Below, one piece after another: positions 17,609 through 25,908 of a DNA stretch of 64,000 nucleotides. The notes beneath the pieces were generated by a model that was given only the letters and a program-made list of their open reading frames with translations, was not told the DNA's origin and did not search any database. Each line of letters starts with the position of its first letter. The stretch's first letter is position 1. The stretch lies in assembly GCA_945891505.1 (NCBI GenBank), contig CAMDDL010000006.1, positions 1 through 64,000 on the forward strand, read 5' to 3'. Source of the DNA: Maricaulis salignorans (lineage in GTDB: Bacteria > Pseudomonadota > Alphaproteobacteria > Caulobacterales > Aquidulcibacteraceae). Position numbers and translations under genes: made by a program.

Positions 17609-18811
17609 ATGAACGTTCATGAACATCAGGCCAAAGAAGTCCTCGCAAACTATGGTCTTCCCGTTCCTCCAGGCATTGCGGCTTTCTCGGTAGAGGAAGC
17701 CAAAGCCGCGGCTGAGAAATTGGGTGGCTCCATGTGGGTGGTAAAGTCGCAGATCCACGCTGGTGGCCGCGGCAAGGGCAAGTTCAAGGAACTCCCACCC
17801 GAAGCAAAAGGCGGCGTGCGCCTTGCTTTCAACCTCGATGAAGTGGCTTCCCACGCAAAAGACATGCTGGGCAATACGTTGGTGACCGTGCAAACCGGGG
17901 CGGCTGGCAAGCAGGTTCAGCGCCTGTATATCGCTGGCGGCGCAGACATTGCGCGCGAACTTTATCTCTCGGTTCTGGTTGATCGTGGTACCGGTCGAGT
18001 TGCCTTTGTCGCTTCTGAAGCTGGCGGCATGGACATTGAGACAGTGGCGCATGACACGCCAGAGAAAATCTCCACCATCGTTATCGACCCTGCTGTCGGC
18101 GTCACCCCTGCGGACAGTGCAAAGGTGACCACGGCTCTGAACTTGGACGCTGGCCAAGCCGATGAGTGCCATGACCTTTGCGTGAAGCTCTATACCGCCT
18201 TCACCAAGGGCGACATGGAAATGTGCGAAATCAATCCGCTGATCGTCGAAGAAGGCACCGGCAAGCTCGTCTGCCTCGACGCGAAGATGAGCTTTGATTC
18301 CAACGCAGAATTCCGTCACCCCGAGTGGGCCGCCATGCGCGACCTGTCGGAAGAAGATGACAAGGAAATCGAAGCGTCCAAATATGACCTCGCCTATATC
18401 GCGCTCGACGGCACGATTGGCTGTATGGTCAATGGCGCAGGCTTGGCCATGGCAACCATGGACATCATCAAGCTTTATGGCGAAGAGCCTGCCAACTTCC
18501 TTGACGTAGGTGGTGGTGCAACGCGCGAAAAAGTAACGGCCGCTTTCAAAATCATCACCGCTGACCCAGCCGTAAAAGGCATTTTGGTCAATATCTTCGG
18601 CGGCATCATGCGCTGTGATGTTATCGCTGAAGGCGTGGTCGCTGCCATCACCGACGTCGGCCTGAAGGTTCCTTTGGTCGTGCGTCTGGAAGGCACCAAT
18701 GTCGAATTGGGCAAGCAAATCCTGCGTGACAGCGGTCTGGCCGTGGTGCCAGCCGATGATCTGGCCGATGCGGCGCAAAAGATCGTCGCGGCGGTTCGCA
18801 AGGCGGCTTAG
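17609..18811 (+). CDS. sucC: Succinyl-CoA synthetase, beta subunit (ADP-forming)
   Basis: With SucD it converts succinyl-CoA to succinate with ATP formation in the TCA cycle. A 400-residue ATP-grasp protein starting [20 protein letters not shown]; further motifs are [63 protein letters not shown] and [10 protein letters not shown]. The ATG at 17609 is chosen because the family starts there; the 22-residue upstream extension is unlike the family. A terminator follows at 18837, and sucD lies 11.5 kb away, which is unusual. Confidence 0.95.
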   Translation: MNVHEHQAKEVLANYGLPVPPGIAAFSVEEAKAAAEKLGGSMWVVKSQIHAGGRGKGKFKELPPEAKGGVRLAFNLDEVASHAKDMLGNTLVTVQTGAAGKQVQRLYIAGGADIARELYLSVLVDRGTGRVAFVASEAGGMDIETVAHDTPEKISTIVIDPAVGVTPADSAKVTTALNLDAGQADECHDLCVKLYTAFTKGDMEMCEINPLIVEEGTGKLVCLDAKMSFDSNAEFRHPEWAAMRDLSEEDDKEIEASKYDLAYIALDGTIGCMVNGAGLAMATMDIIKLYGEEPANFLDVGGGATREKVTAAFKIITADPAVKGILVNIFGGIMRCDVIAEGVVAAITDVGLKVPLVVRLEGTNVELGKQILRDSGLAVVPADDLADAAQKIVAAVRKAA

Positions 18812-18836
18812 GGTCACTGGGTTCGGTATCGACTTA

Positions 18837-18870
18837 AACAAAGGCCTCCTAACGGGGGCCTTTGTTGTTG
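18837..18870 (+). terminator. Rho-independent terminator of sucC
   Basis: A perfect 10-bp stem AACAAAGGCC/GGCCTTTGTT (18837-18846 and 18857-18866) lies 25 bp after the sucC stop, followed by a modest T-rich stretch. Confidence 0.75.
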
Positions 18871-18964
18871 GGATTCCTTTCGCATTTCTTCGTGCATCAA
18901 AGTTTGAAATCGACTTCCGCAGCCTCACATGTTATGTGCAGTACATAGACAGTGGAGGTCGATT

Positions 18965-19219
18965 GTGACCAAAAATATCACTTTGGCGGTTGATGCAGAG
19001 GTGCTTCAGCGGGCGCGGGTCGTTGCGGCAATCCGTCGGACTAGCGTCAGCGAGCTTGTACGTGGGTTCTTAAAAGGGCTGACAGAGGCGGAAGTGCCCG
19101 TTGAAAAAGACGAGGCGCGCGAGGCTTTATTGAAACTGATCGACGAGTCACCCTACCGCATGGGTGATTGGCGACCCTCACGTAGTGACACGTATTCTGG
19201 CGATCCCCGCTTTGACTAA
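18965..19219 (+). CDS. VapB-like antitoxin (ribbon-helix-helix type)
   Basis: An 84-residue protein whose N-terminal half (VTKNITLAVDAEVLQRARVV, then RRTSVSELVRGFL) fits a ribbon-helix-helix DNA-binding fold. The acidic, polar C-terminal half would bind the toxin. The GTG start has GGAGG six bases upstream. Its stop overlaps the likely start of the PIN-domain gene, as is typical of vapBC pairs, so it should neutralise the toxin and autorepress. Confidence 0.8.
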   Translation: MTKNITLAVDAEVLQRARVVAAIRRTSVSELVRGFLKGLTEAEVPVEKDEAREALLKLIDESPYRMGDWRPSRSDTYSGDPRFD

Positions 19220-19628
19220 GCTTGTTTTCCTAGACACCAATATCCTCATGTATGCCGCTGACCGTGGCGGGCAGGAGGTTGAAAAGGCCAAAATCGCACG
19301 TGAAATCATTCGACAAGAGGATTATTGTACTTCAGGCCAAGTTCTAGAGGAATTTTTTTACAACGTGACGCGGAAGGGAACCCATGTCATGTCATCGGCC
19401 TTGGCCTTAGGTTGGGTCCGGCAAATTGCACTCAAGCCATGCCAAGCCATTGATAGCCAATTGGTTGAAGCCGCGATTGGATTGTCGACACGCAATCAAA
19501 TCTCATACTGGGATGGTGCAATTATCGCGGCGGCAGAGCGGCTTGGCGCAAGATTACTTTATACCGAAGACCTGAACCATAATCAGATTTACGGCACCGT
19601 GACCGCACGAAACCCATTCCTTTCCTGA
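19212..19628 (+). CDS. VapC-like PIN-domain toxin
   Basis: A PIN-domain ribonuclease of about 138 residues. The four acidic residues are visible in FLDTNILMYA, QVLEEFFYN, YWDGAIIAAA and YTEDLNH. The start is uncertain: a TTG at 19212 inside the TTTGACTAA that ends the antitoxin gives the usual family N-terminus, while an ATG at 19164 gives 154 residues. It should cleave RNA (often tRNA) unless held by the preceding antitoxin. Confidence 0.82.
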   Translation: MTKLVFLDTNILMYAADRGGQEVEKAKIAREIIRQEDYCTSGQVLEEFFYNVTRKGTHVMSSALALGWVRQIALKPCQAIDSQLVEAAIGLSTRNQISYWDGAIIAAAERLGARLLYTEDLNHNQIYGTVTARNPFLS

Positions 19629-19672
19629 GGCACCAACTAGCCCTTCTTGGCGCGCCGCGCTAAAGCCCGTTT

Positions 19673-20431
19673 ATGTCCACACCGAATCCATCCGTGCCCC
19701 GCTTAGAACCGCTCGACATTTCCGTTGTGGTGCCTGTCCATAATGAGAGTGGGGCTGTGGCGAGTCTGGTGCAGGAAATCGCGGCGGCCCTGGATGGTTG
19801 GGCCTATGAGATGATTTTTGTCGATGATGCGTCCAAGGACGATACCCATGCCAAGCTGGTGGCGCTAAAGGCTACCTATCCCGCGCTGCGCGTCCTCGCC
19901 AACCGCAATAATGCTGGGCAGAGCCGCGCGATCATGAATGGCGTCTTGGCTGCGCGGGCACCGGTGATCGGTACGCTGGATGGCGACGGCCAGAATGATC
20001 CAGCAGACCTTCCAGCCCTTCTGCAGCGGCTAAATCGCCCCGATGCGCCACAAGGTTTAGGCTTTGTCGGTGGTCGTCGGGTGAAGCGGCAAGATAGCCA
20101 AGCCAAGAAATTAGCGTCTCGTTTGGCCAACAATGTACGCCAGGCTTTGCTGCGCGATGGGGCGGATGATTCTGGTTGCGGCATCAAAGTGGTTCGGCGC
20201 GACCTGTTCCTGCGTCTGCCCTATTTCGATCACATGCATCGCTACATGCCAGCCTTGGTGCAGCGCGAGGGGGCCTTGGCAGAGTTCGCCGTCGTCAATC
20301 ATCGCCACCGCTCAACCGGTGCGTCCAAATACACCAATCTAGGCCGTCTGCTGGCCGCTTTGACCGATTTGGGCGGCGTCATTTGGCTCAGGACACGTCG
20401 CCGCGACTTCGGCCATGTGGACGAAACGTGA
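19673..20431 (+). CDS. Family 2 glycosyltransferase (dolichyl-phosphate mannosyltransferase-like)
   Basis: A 252-residue GT-A glycosyltransferase: ISVVVPVHNESGAV, MIFVDDASKDDT, NAGQSRAIMNG and LDGDGQNDPADLP containing the metal-binding DxD. It lacks C-terminal membrane anchors, like polyprenyl-phosphate sugar synthases of the DPM/ArnC group. The membrane protein gene 53 bp downstream probably belongs to the same unit and could act as partner. The sugar is unknown. Confidence 0.85.
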   Translation: MSTPNPSVPRLEPLDISVVVPVHNESGAVASLVQEIAAALDGWAYEMIFVDDASKDDTHAKLVALKATYPALRVLANRNNAGQSRAIMNGVLAARAPVIGTLDGDGQNDPADLPALLQRLNRPDAPQGLGFVGGRRVKRQDSQAKKLASRLANNVRQALLRDGADDSGCGIKVVRRDLFLRLPYFDHMHRYMPALVQREGALAEFAVVNHRHRSTGASKYTNLGRLLAALTDLGGVIWLRTRRRDFGHVDET

Positions 20432-20484
20432 GTGGCGGTTCACTCTGCGCCGCAGGGCATAAAAAACTGGGGTGATTCGAAGCC

Positions 20485-20928
20485 ATGCTGGTGTTGAGAC
20501 GTATCTTTGAGATGGTGCCGATCTTGACGATCCCAGTCTTGATCTATGCCCTGTTTGGCGGGGTCACTGCCACAACGCGCGGGCCGGACGTCTTTACCCA
20601 GTCGATTGAAAAGGGCGTCTTCGTGCTGACAATGCCTTCCGGCGCGCCTTGGGCGTTGTCTGGCGGCGATCTTCTGTTGATGATGGGCCTGATTATCCTG
20701 TTTTTTGAATTGACGCGCGGCGTGGGTGTTAGTCGTTTTGCCATCATCCACCACACCTTGGCAGTCTTGCTTGCCCTCTCGTGTGCTGGGGCGTTTTTGT
20801 TGTTTGAAGCCTTTGCCACATCCACCTTCTTCCTGTTGACCCTCATGTGCTGGCTCGACATGATTGGTGGGGTGATTTTCAATATCGCCAGTGCGCCGAG
20901 TGATCGGCGGACTTCCAATTACGATTAA
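20485..20928 (+). CDS. Hypothetical four-helix membrane protein
   Basis: A 147-residue protein with four hydrophobic helices (about 10-27, 58-76, 84-106 and 110-132). It lies between the glycosyltransferase and a helix-turn-helix gene on the same strand, with short gaps. I do not recognise a named family; an inner-membrane protein of unknown function. Confidence 0.65.
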   Translation: MLVLRRIFEMVPILTIPVLIYALFGGVTATTRGPDVFTQSIEKGVFVLTMPSGAPWALSGGDLLLMMGLIILFFELTRGVGVSRFAIIHHTLAVLLALSCAGAFLLFEAFATSTFFLLTLMCWLDMIGGVIFNIASAPSDRRTSNYD

Positions 20929-20945
20929 TACGGAGATTTAAAAGC

Positions 20946-21275
20946 TTGGCCCTATTTTTTGATGCAGGCTGGTTCAGTAAGCGTTTGACCGCGCTCAATC
21001 TTCAAAAGGACGACATGGCGCGCGTAACGGGTTGGACGCCGGAAGAGCTCGCCTTGGTGTTTAAGGATCAGAAGGAAGTCAGTGCGCGCGAGGTCGAGGT
21101 CTTGAGCGCTCTCTTACATGCCTCGCCCGGCGAAATCGCCAATCGATGCGGCATTTCGACGCCTGCCGCCGCACAGCCGCTGAGCGCTGCAGCACAGATT
21201 GACCATTTGCAAAAGCGTGTTGCCGCTTTGGAAGCACATATCGCGTCCCTAGAGGCAGCCCTTAGAAGCCGTTAG
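20946..21275 (+). CDS. Small protein with HTH-like N-terminus and coiled coil
   Basis: A 109-residue protein. Residues 10-65 resemble an XRE-type helix-turn-helix arrangement (LTALNLQKDDMARVTGWTPE, VSAREVEVLSALL), and the last ~30 residues form a heptad-rich coiled coil (IDHLQKRVAALEAHIASLEA). The start is a TTG with GGAG ten bases upstream. Its stop overlaps that of the convergent hypothetical gene. Likely a small regulator; no target is known. Confidence 0.6.
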   Translation: MALFFDAGWFSKRLTALNLQKDDMARVTGWTPEELALVFKDQKEVSAREVEVLSALLHASPGEIANRCGISTPAAAQPLSAAAQIDHLQKRVAALEAHIASLEAALRSR

Positions 21276-21604
21276 ACGACCAGTTGGATGCGACGTGTCC
21301 GGGCAACGCGGGCTTGATAGGCCTTCGCGCCGCGCATTGCAGCAAATGGGTCTTCACCGTTTAGCCCAGCTTCCATCAGAACATGAATGGAAAAGCCAGC
21401 CGCCGCACTATTGGCGTCATAGCGCCCCCGCTCGAAGGTATGTTTGTCCTGACGCGCGCGGCTCGTATAGTCCTGACTTGACCCCCTTAGGTCGTCGGGG
21501 ATCGGCTCAATCGCAGGCACAGCTGTGACTTTGTGCCGATATGGCACAGAAGCGAAAGCTGCATAGGGCGAGAGTGCGTTCATGGCCTGCACGTCGCAGG
21601 TCAT
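21272..21604 (-). CDS. Conserved-looking hypothetical protein
   Basis: A 110-residue (or, from the ATG at 21583, 103-residue) soluble protein with no signal peptide, membrane helix or recognisable motif. It is rich in Ala and Arg, with a basic C-terminus. The frame lies in a gap between two convergent or tandem genes, with reading-frame composition like its neighbours, so it is probably coding. Function unknown. Confidence 0.5.
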   Translation of the reverse strand: MTCDVQAMNALSPYAAFASVPYRHKVTAVPAIEPIPDDLRGSSQDYTSRARQDKHTFERGRYDANSAAAGFSIHVLMEAGLNGEDPFAAMRGAKAYQARVARTRRIQLVV

Positions 21605-21631
21605 GTGCCATGCAGCCGAAGCGCAAAAAAG

Positions 21632-22330
21632 CTAGTGCGAGCGGGTTAGGTTCTTGGCTGCAATCGCATGGACTTTGGCGCTCGGCCCTGAGCCGCTGGC
21701 CATCAGCGCGTGGATGGGTCCTTGAAACAGCCCATCAAAAGCCGTGTCAAACAAGTTCAGGCCACCTGTAAAGGCACCAAAGGCGGGCATGATTAGACTG
21801 CGCCCATCGGTCACAAAGCAGCGCCGCCTGATGCTGCCACCGCGCTTGCCCGTCACCCGCGCACAGGGGTGCAGGTGGCCCGCCACTTCGCCTGACGTCT
21901 GCCCGGTTGGCTCATGGCGAAACCACAGGCCGTCATGCTGGATTTCTGCCGCGCGCTGGCCTTCCAGCCAAGCGGGCGGCTCTGGGTCATGATTGCCCTC
22001 GATCCAAATGGTTTCGGCTTGGCCGACCAAGCTTTCAAGTTTGGCCCGATCCGCGTCGGCCAGCCGACTGCCTGCGCCCCGATCGTGAAAACTATCACCC
22101 AAGGCGATCAGGACTTTGGGTGCAAGTGCCACAATCAAAGCCTCAAGGCGACGCAAGGTTTCCGCTGTATCAAAGGGCGGCAGCATAATGCCTTTGACGG
22201 CAAAGGCAGAACCTTTTTCGAAATGAAGGTCGGAGACAATCAGCGTCTGTGTCCGGGGCAAGAATAATGCGGCCTCTGCCAAGGCGACGACAGGAGTCTC
22301 ATAGAGCTGAAAGGCATGCCCCTGCATCAT
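21632..22330 (-). CDS. pdeM: Ligase-associated DNA damage response endonuclease PdeM
   Basis: A 232-residue calcineurin-like metallophosphoesterase. Metal-binding motifs are in order: SDLHFEKG, LGDSFHDRG, EGNHDP and GHLHPCARV. The RRRCFVTDGRSLIMPAFGAFTGGLN segment is typical of PdeM, which usually sits beside an Lhr-type DEXH helicase, an ATP-dependent ligase and an exonuclease. None of those partners is here. It starts 6 bp after the stop of the lactonase-like gene, in a possible three-gene operon with the ABC exporter. Confidence 0.85.
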   Translation of the reverse strand: MMQGHAFQLYETPVVALAEAALFLPRTQTLIVSDLHFEKGSAFAVKGIMLPPFDTAETLRRLEALIVALAPKVLIALGDSFHDRGAGSRLADADRAKLESLVGQAETIWIEGNHDPEPPAWLEGQRAAEIQHDGLWFRHEPTGQTSGEVAGHLHPCARVTGKRGGSIRRRCFVTDGRSLIMPAFGAFTGGLNLFDTAFDGLFQGPIHALMASGSGPSAKVHAIAAKNLTRSH

Positions 22331-22336
22331 CAGCCT

Positions 22337-23563
22337 CTATTTGGCCGGTTCGCTAGCACCTGCTTTGGCGGCCTTCTCGGCCTCTTTCTTCAACTCATCG
22401 CGCTCAGTGTCTAAAAGCCGCTGGGCTGGATGGCTCTCGGATTGCCGCCAGACTTTTGGCAATTGGCAAACCCGGACAGACTTCTCAAACACGCTGCCCA
22501 ACACCATGGTGGAGCCCGACCGGATGGCAACAGACGCGCCAGAGAAACCATCGGCACCGTCTTTCAGATAGATCTGATCAATCTTACCGCCCTTGCCGGT
22601 AGGCGAAGGCTCTAGGATCAAAATCTGGCTGGGCGAAGGCTTTGCTGGATTGCCGGCATGCTGAATGAAGCTGAGCATTTTGGGATGGGCCGCCATCCAC
22701 ACAATGCCGTCTGGATCGACATCGAGATTATCGATCCCTGTGCCGAGCAAGGCCGCGTCGCGCCGCTTGATCGCTCCAGTGGCCGGATCGCGGTCATAGA
22801 GGTAGATGCTGCGGCTGATGGTGGCGCTGGCATAAAGCGTCTTACCGTCGTTTGAGAGGGCCAGCGAATTGGCAAAGCCCAGCCCGCTGTCGAGCTTATT
22901 GCCCTTAGCCCCATCAAAATACCAAATTGTGCCCGTGCGATCATCACCGGTAACAAAGCTCAAGCTTTCCGATAGAGAGCCCCGTTCGAGGTCACTTTCG
23001 CTGGTCGCATAGAAGCTATCTGTACCCGTAGCAACGATGTCATTGATGCGGGTTAGGCCCGGAACAGCAACGCTACGACGAAGTTTCAAGCTGCCGTCGT
23101 CTTGTGCGTCGAAAACCTCGACCGTGGTGCCCGTATAGTCAGCAGCGCCTTTTGGGTGGTTCACCACCATCAGGGTCACTTTACCATCAGGGCCTCGGAA
23201 CAAGGACGTTCCATGGGGATGGAACGCCGTTGGCTGGCCGCCAGTTAGATCTTTCAACGCAGGAGGGGTGGCCAAACTCTCGACAGGTAAGCTGTAGATC
23301 GCGCCGCGAACAGGTTTGCCCATTGCAGCTGCACGGCGGTCGTCTGACGCCACAAAGATGCGCCCTGTGGTACGATCAATGGCCATGTCTTCGGCACCAG
23401 GCATGCCCGCGATCTCGGTACAAGTGCCGTCAAATACCGGCACTAAGGTGGTGAATTCACCCGCGCGCGATGCCGTGCGAAACCACGTGAACGACAAGAT
23501 TCCGACGATGGCGACACCAGTTAGAAGGATAATCTGAGAGGGTTTCATCAACCTGACTTTCAC
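22337..23563 (-). CDS. Paraoxonase/arylesterase-like beta-propeller lactonase
   Basis: A protein of about 408 residues with an N-terminal membrane anchor or signal (about 10-26) and a six-bladed propeller like serum paraoxonase. Calcium-site and active-site elements are recognisable: GAEDMAIDR, FHPHGTSLF, RINDIVATG, FANSLALSNDG and IDNLDVDPDG. Family members hydrolyse lactones and aryl esters, sometimes including homoserine lactones; the substrate is inferred only. A charged Lys/Glu/Ala tail ends the protein. The GTG start overlaps the exporter stop (GTGA); an ATG at 23548 is an alternative. Confidence 0.78.
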   Translation of the reverse strand: MKVRLMKPSQIILLTGVAIVGILSFTWFRTASRAGEFTTLVPVFDGTCTEIAGMPGAEDMAIDRTTGRIFVASDDRRAAAMGKPVRGAIYSLPVESLATPPALKDLTGGQPTAFHPHGTSLFRGPDGKVTLMVVNHPKGAADYTGTTVEVFDAQDDGSLKLRRSVAVPGLTRINDIVATGTDSFYATSESDLERGSLSESLSFVTGDDRTGTIWYFDGAKGNKLDSGLGFANSLALSNDGKTLYASATISRSIYLYDRDPATGAIKRRDAALLGTGIDNLDVDPDGIVWMAAHPKMLSFIQHAGNPAKPSPSQILILEPSPTGKGGKIDQIYLKDGADGFSGASVAIRSGSTMVLGSVFEKSVRVCQLPKVWRQSESHPAQRLLDTERDELKKEAEKAAKAGASEPAK

Positions 23564-25410
23564 GCCTGAGTTTGGGTTTCAAATTGCAGCTTTGCGAGGT
23601 GGGCATAGAGGCCGCCCTTGGCCACCAAGTCACTATGTGTGCCTTGCTCGGCGACTTGGCCATCGTCCAGCACGATAATCCAGTCCGCGCGTTGGACTGT
23701 CGCCAGACGGTGCGCAATCACGAGCGTTGTCCGGTTTGCCATGGCGACATCGAAGGCCTTTTGGACCAAACGCTCATTTTCTGCATCCAGTGCGCTGGTC
23801 GCTTCATCGAGCAGCAAGACCGGCGCATCGCGCACCAGCGCCCGCGCAATTGCCAAGCGTTGCCGCTCGCCACCTGAAAGCGCACGACCGCGGTCGCCAA
23901 TGGCTTTGTCATAGCCACCAAGACGGGCGAGAATAAAGGGCTCTGCCTCCGCCCGTTGCGCGGCCTCTTGTGCCATGTCGGACGTGGCACCCTCGTTGCC
24001 GAACAAAATATTGTCCATCGCTGTGCCGGTAAACAAGTCCGGGTTTTGCGACACATAGGCAAAGCGGTGCCGCCAAGCGACCGGGTCTGTATCGCGCGCA
24101 TCAATACCATCGACCTCAATCGCCCCTGCTGCAGGGTCGTAATAGCGCAGGAGAAGCTTAAACAAGGTCGATTTTCCGGCCCCTGAAGGGCCTACAATCG
24201 CAACCGTCTGGCCGGGCTTCACCTCAAAGCTGATGCCTTTGAGGGCGCTGCGCTCGCCATCACTTGGATAAGCAAAGGCAACATCTTTGAACGAAACAAG
24301 GCCAGGTGCCTCAAGCGGAAACGAAACTGGAGCGGAAGGCGCGGCAATTTCGGGCACCTCATCGAGGATTTCCGACAGGCGCTGCGTGGCCCCAGCAGCC
24401 TTCTGCACATCGCCCCAAACCTCTGCCAAGGCACCCACGCCAGAGCCTGTCAGTACTGAGAGGATAACAAACTGGGTCAAAGCACCGGGCGTCATCGACC
24501 CTGCCAAGACCGAACGGGTGCCCTCCCATAGAACAAAAGAGATGCCACAAAACACGATGGCGATTGCCACTGCCGTCATCATGCTGCGGGCAGCAATCCG
24601 ACGACGGGCGGCAGCAAAGCTAGTTTCAATCGCTTGGCGAAAGCGGGAGCGCGCGTAATCTTCGCGGCCAAAGGCCTGCACGGTTTCTACGGCATCCAGG
24701 CTCTCCGACGCTTCTGCTGCCGCTTCGGCGACCCGGTCTTGCGCCGAGGTGGAGAGTGCGCGGACCCGACGGCCAATGGTGAATAAAGGGACCAGAACCA
24801 AGGGGATGATCAGCAAAACCATGAAGGTGAGCTTCAGGCTCGTTACCACCATCATGGATATGCCACCCGCCAACATAACTAAATTGCGGATTGCGATTGA
24901 GGCAGACGATCCAACCAAGGATTCAATGAGGGTGGCATCGACGGTCAGGCGGGAGAGCGCTTCACCGGTGCGGACACGCGCAAAATAAGAAGGCGATAGC
25001 CCGATCAGGCGGTCATAGACGTCTGCACGCAGGTCTGCGACAACGCGCTCGCCCAACTTAGTCACAAAGTAAAAGCGCGACGCAGAAAATACGGCCATGC
25101 ACAAGGCCACACCCACCAACAACAGAAACCATTGATTGACGGCTTCTGGGGTTGCGGTGGCAAAGCCACGGTCGACCAAAGCGCGGGCGGCGACCGGCAG
25201 GGCCAAAGTCGCAGCCGCTGCCAGAATAAGGAAAATGGCTGCCGCTGCCACATCTTTTGGCCGACGCTGGATATAGGGAATCAAGCGCGTCAGTGGGCGC
25301 AGATCAGAGCTGCGGCCTCGCTTGGCGGCGGCATCGGCGGTTAATTCGGCTTGGACGGCTCCGCGACTGGGACGATCCTCAACGACGCGGCTGGCAGGGG
25401 TATCGGTCAT
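23560..25410 (-). CDS. ABC exporter, fused membrane and ATPase domains
   Basis: A 616-residue half-transporter: six transmembrane helices (about 55-330) then an ATPase domain with Walker A GPSGAGKST, Q-loop YVSQNPDLF, signature ALSGGERQRLA, Walker B VLLLDEATSALD and H-loop IAHRLAT. This is the MsbA/LmrA-like exporter class. It is coupled to the lactonase-like gene downstream by a 4-bp overlap. In several alphaproteobacteria a similar exporter sits next to rpmE, as here. Substrate unknown (lipid or hydrophobic compound likely). Confidence 0.88.
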   Translation of the reverse strand: MTDTPASRVVEDRPSRGAVQAELTADAAAKRGRSSDLRPLTRLIPYIQRRPKDVAAAAIFLILAAAATLALPVAARALVDRGFATATPEAVNQWFLLLVGVALCMAVFSASRFYFVTKLGERVVADLRADVYDRLIGLSPSYFARVRTGEALSRLTVDATLIESLVGSSASIAIRNLVMLAGGISMMVVTSLKLTFMVLLIIPLVLVPLFTIGRRVRALSTSAQDRVAEAAAEASESLDAVETVQAFGREDYARSRFRQAIETSFAAARRRIAARSMMTAVAIAIVFCGISFVLWEGTRSVLAGSMTPGALTQFVILSVLTGSGVGALAEVWGDVQKAAGATQRLSEILDEVPEIAAPSAPVSFPLEAPGLVSFKDVAFAYPSDGERSALKGISFEVKPGQTVAIVGPSGAGKSTLFKLLLRYYDPAAGAIEVDGIDARDTDPVAWRHRFAYVSQNPDLFTGTAMDNILFGNEGATSDMAQEAAQRAEAEPFILARLGGYDKAIGDRGRALSGGERQRLAIARALVRDAPVLLLDEATSALDAENERLVQKAFDVAMANRTTLVIAHRLATVQRADWIIVLDDGQVAEQGTHSDLVAKGGLYAHLAKLQFETQTQA

Positions 25411-25603
25411 GCGCAGGGAGTTAGCACGCGCGAGCCCGACGTGAAATATTGTCAGCAGTTAAATTGATGGCTTGGTCTCTGCGCACGACCTGCGCGCAAC
25501 ACTAGACTCTGAAGCGATTTTCCTCTAACCGCGCCGCTCTATTTGGTTCAAAGCCGCTCTCAACATCGCGCGCCCTTTTGGGGCCTGCGCGCAGGACACG
25601 AAG

Positions 25604-25828
25604 ATGAAAGCCGACACACATCCTAATTACGATTTCATCACCATCGTGATGACCAATGGGACCACCTACCAGACCCGTTCGACCATGGGTGGCGAGGGCA
25701 AGTCCCTGTCGTTGGACATTGATCCGACAGTGCATCCCGCTTGGACCGGTTCAACCAACACGCTTCTTGACCGCGGTGGCCGTGTAGCCCGCTTCAAGGA
25801 TAAGTTCGCTGGTTTCATCAAGAAATAA
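25604..25828 (+). CDS. rpmE: Ribosomal protein bL31
   Basis: A 74-residue 50S subunit protein: [11 protein letters not shown], then [13 protein letters not shown] and the C-terminal FKDKFAGFI. The zinc-binding Cys residues of some bL31 proteins are absent, giving the Cys-free form. AGGA lies about eight bases before the ATG. A strong terminator follows at 25873, overlapping the start of the next gene. Confidence 0.95.
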   Translation: MKADTHPNYDFITIVMTNGTTYQTRSTMGGEGKSLSLDIDPTVHPAWTGSTNTLLDRGGRVARFKDKFAGFIKK

Positions 25829-25872
25829 GTATTTATCTGGTTGGCTTAACTGGATGATTACATAAACAGTTT

Positions 25873-25908
25873 AAAGCGCTCGGTATGTTCCGGGCGCTTT
25901 TCTCTTTT
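25873..25908 (+). terminator. rpmE terminator overlapping the next start codon
   Basis: An 11-bp stem AAAGCGCTCGG/CCGGGCGCTTT with one G-T wobble and a six-base loop (25884-25889) is followed by TCTCTTTT. The loop contains the ATG (25885-25887) of the downstream hybrid kinase. Confidence 0.85.

Noticed and set aside
17609-17624. Palindrome CATGAACGTTCATG at the sucC start
   Set aside because: It follows from the codons for the conserved MNVHEH start, so it is probably not an operator.
17603-18928. A 441-codon frame antisense to sucC
   Set aside because: It is the reverse shadow of a clearly coding, conserved gene in GC-biased DNA. It has no RBS and no family motif.
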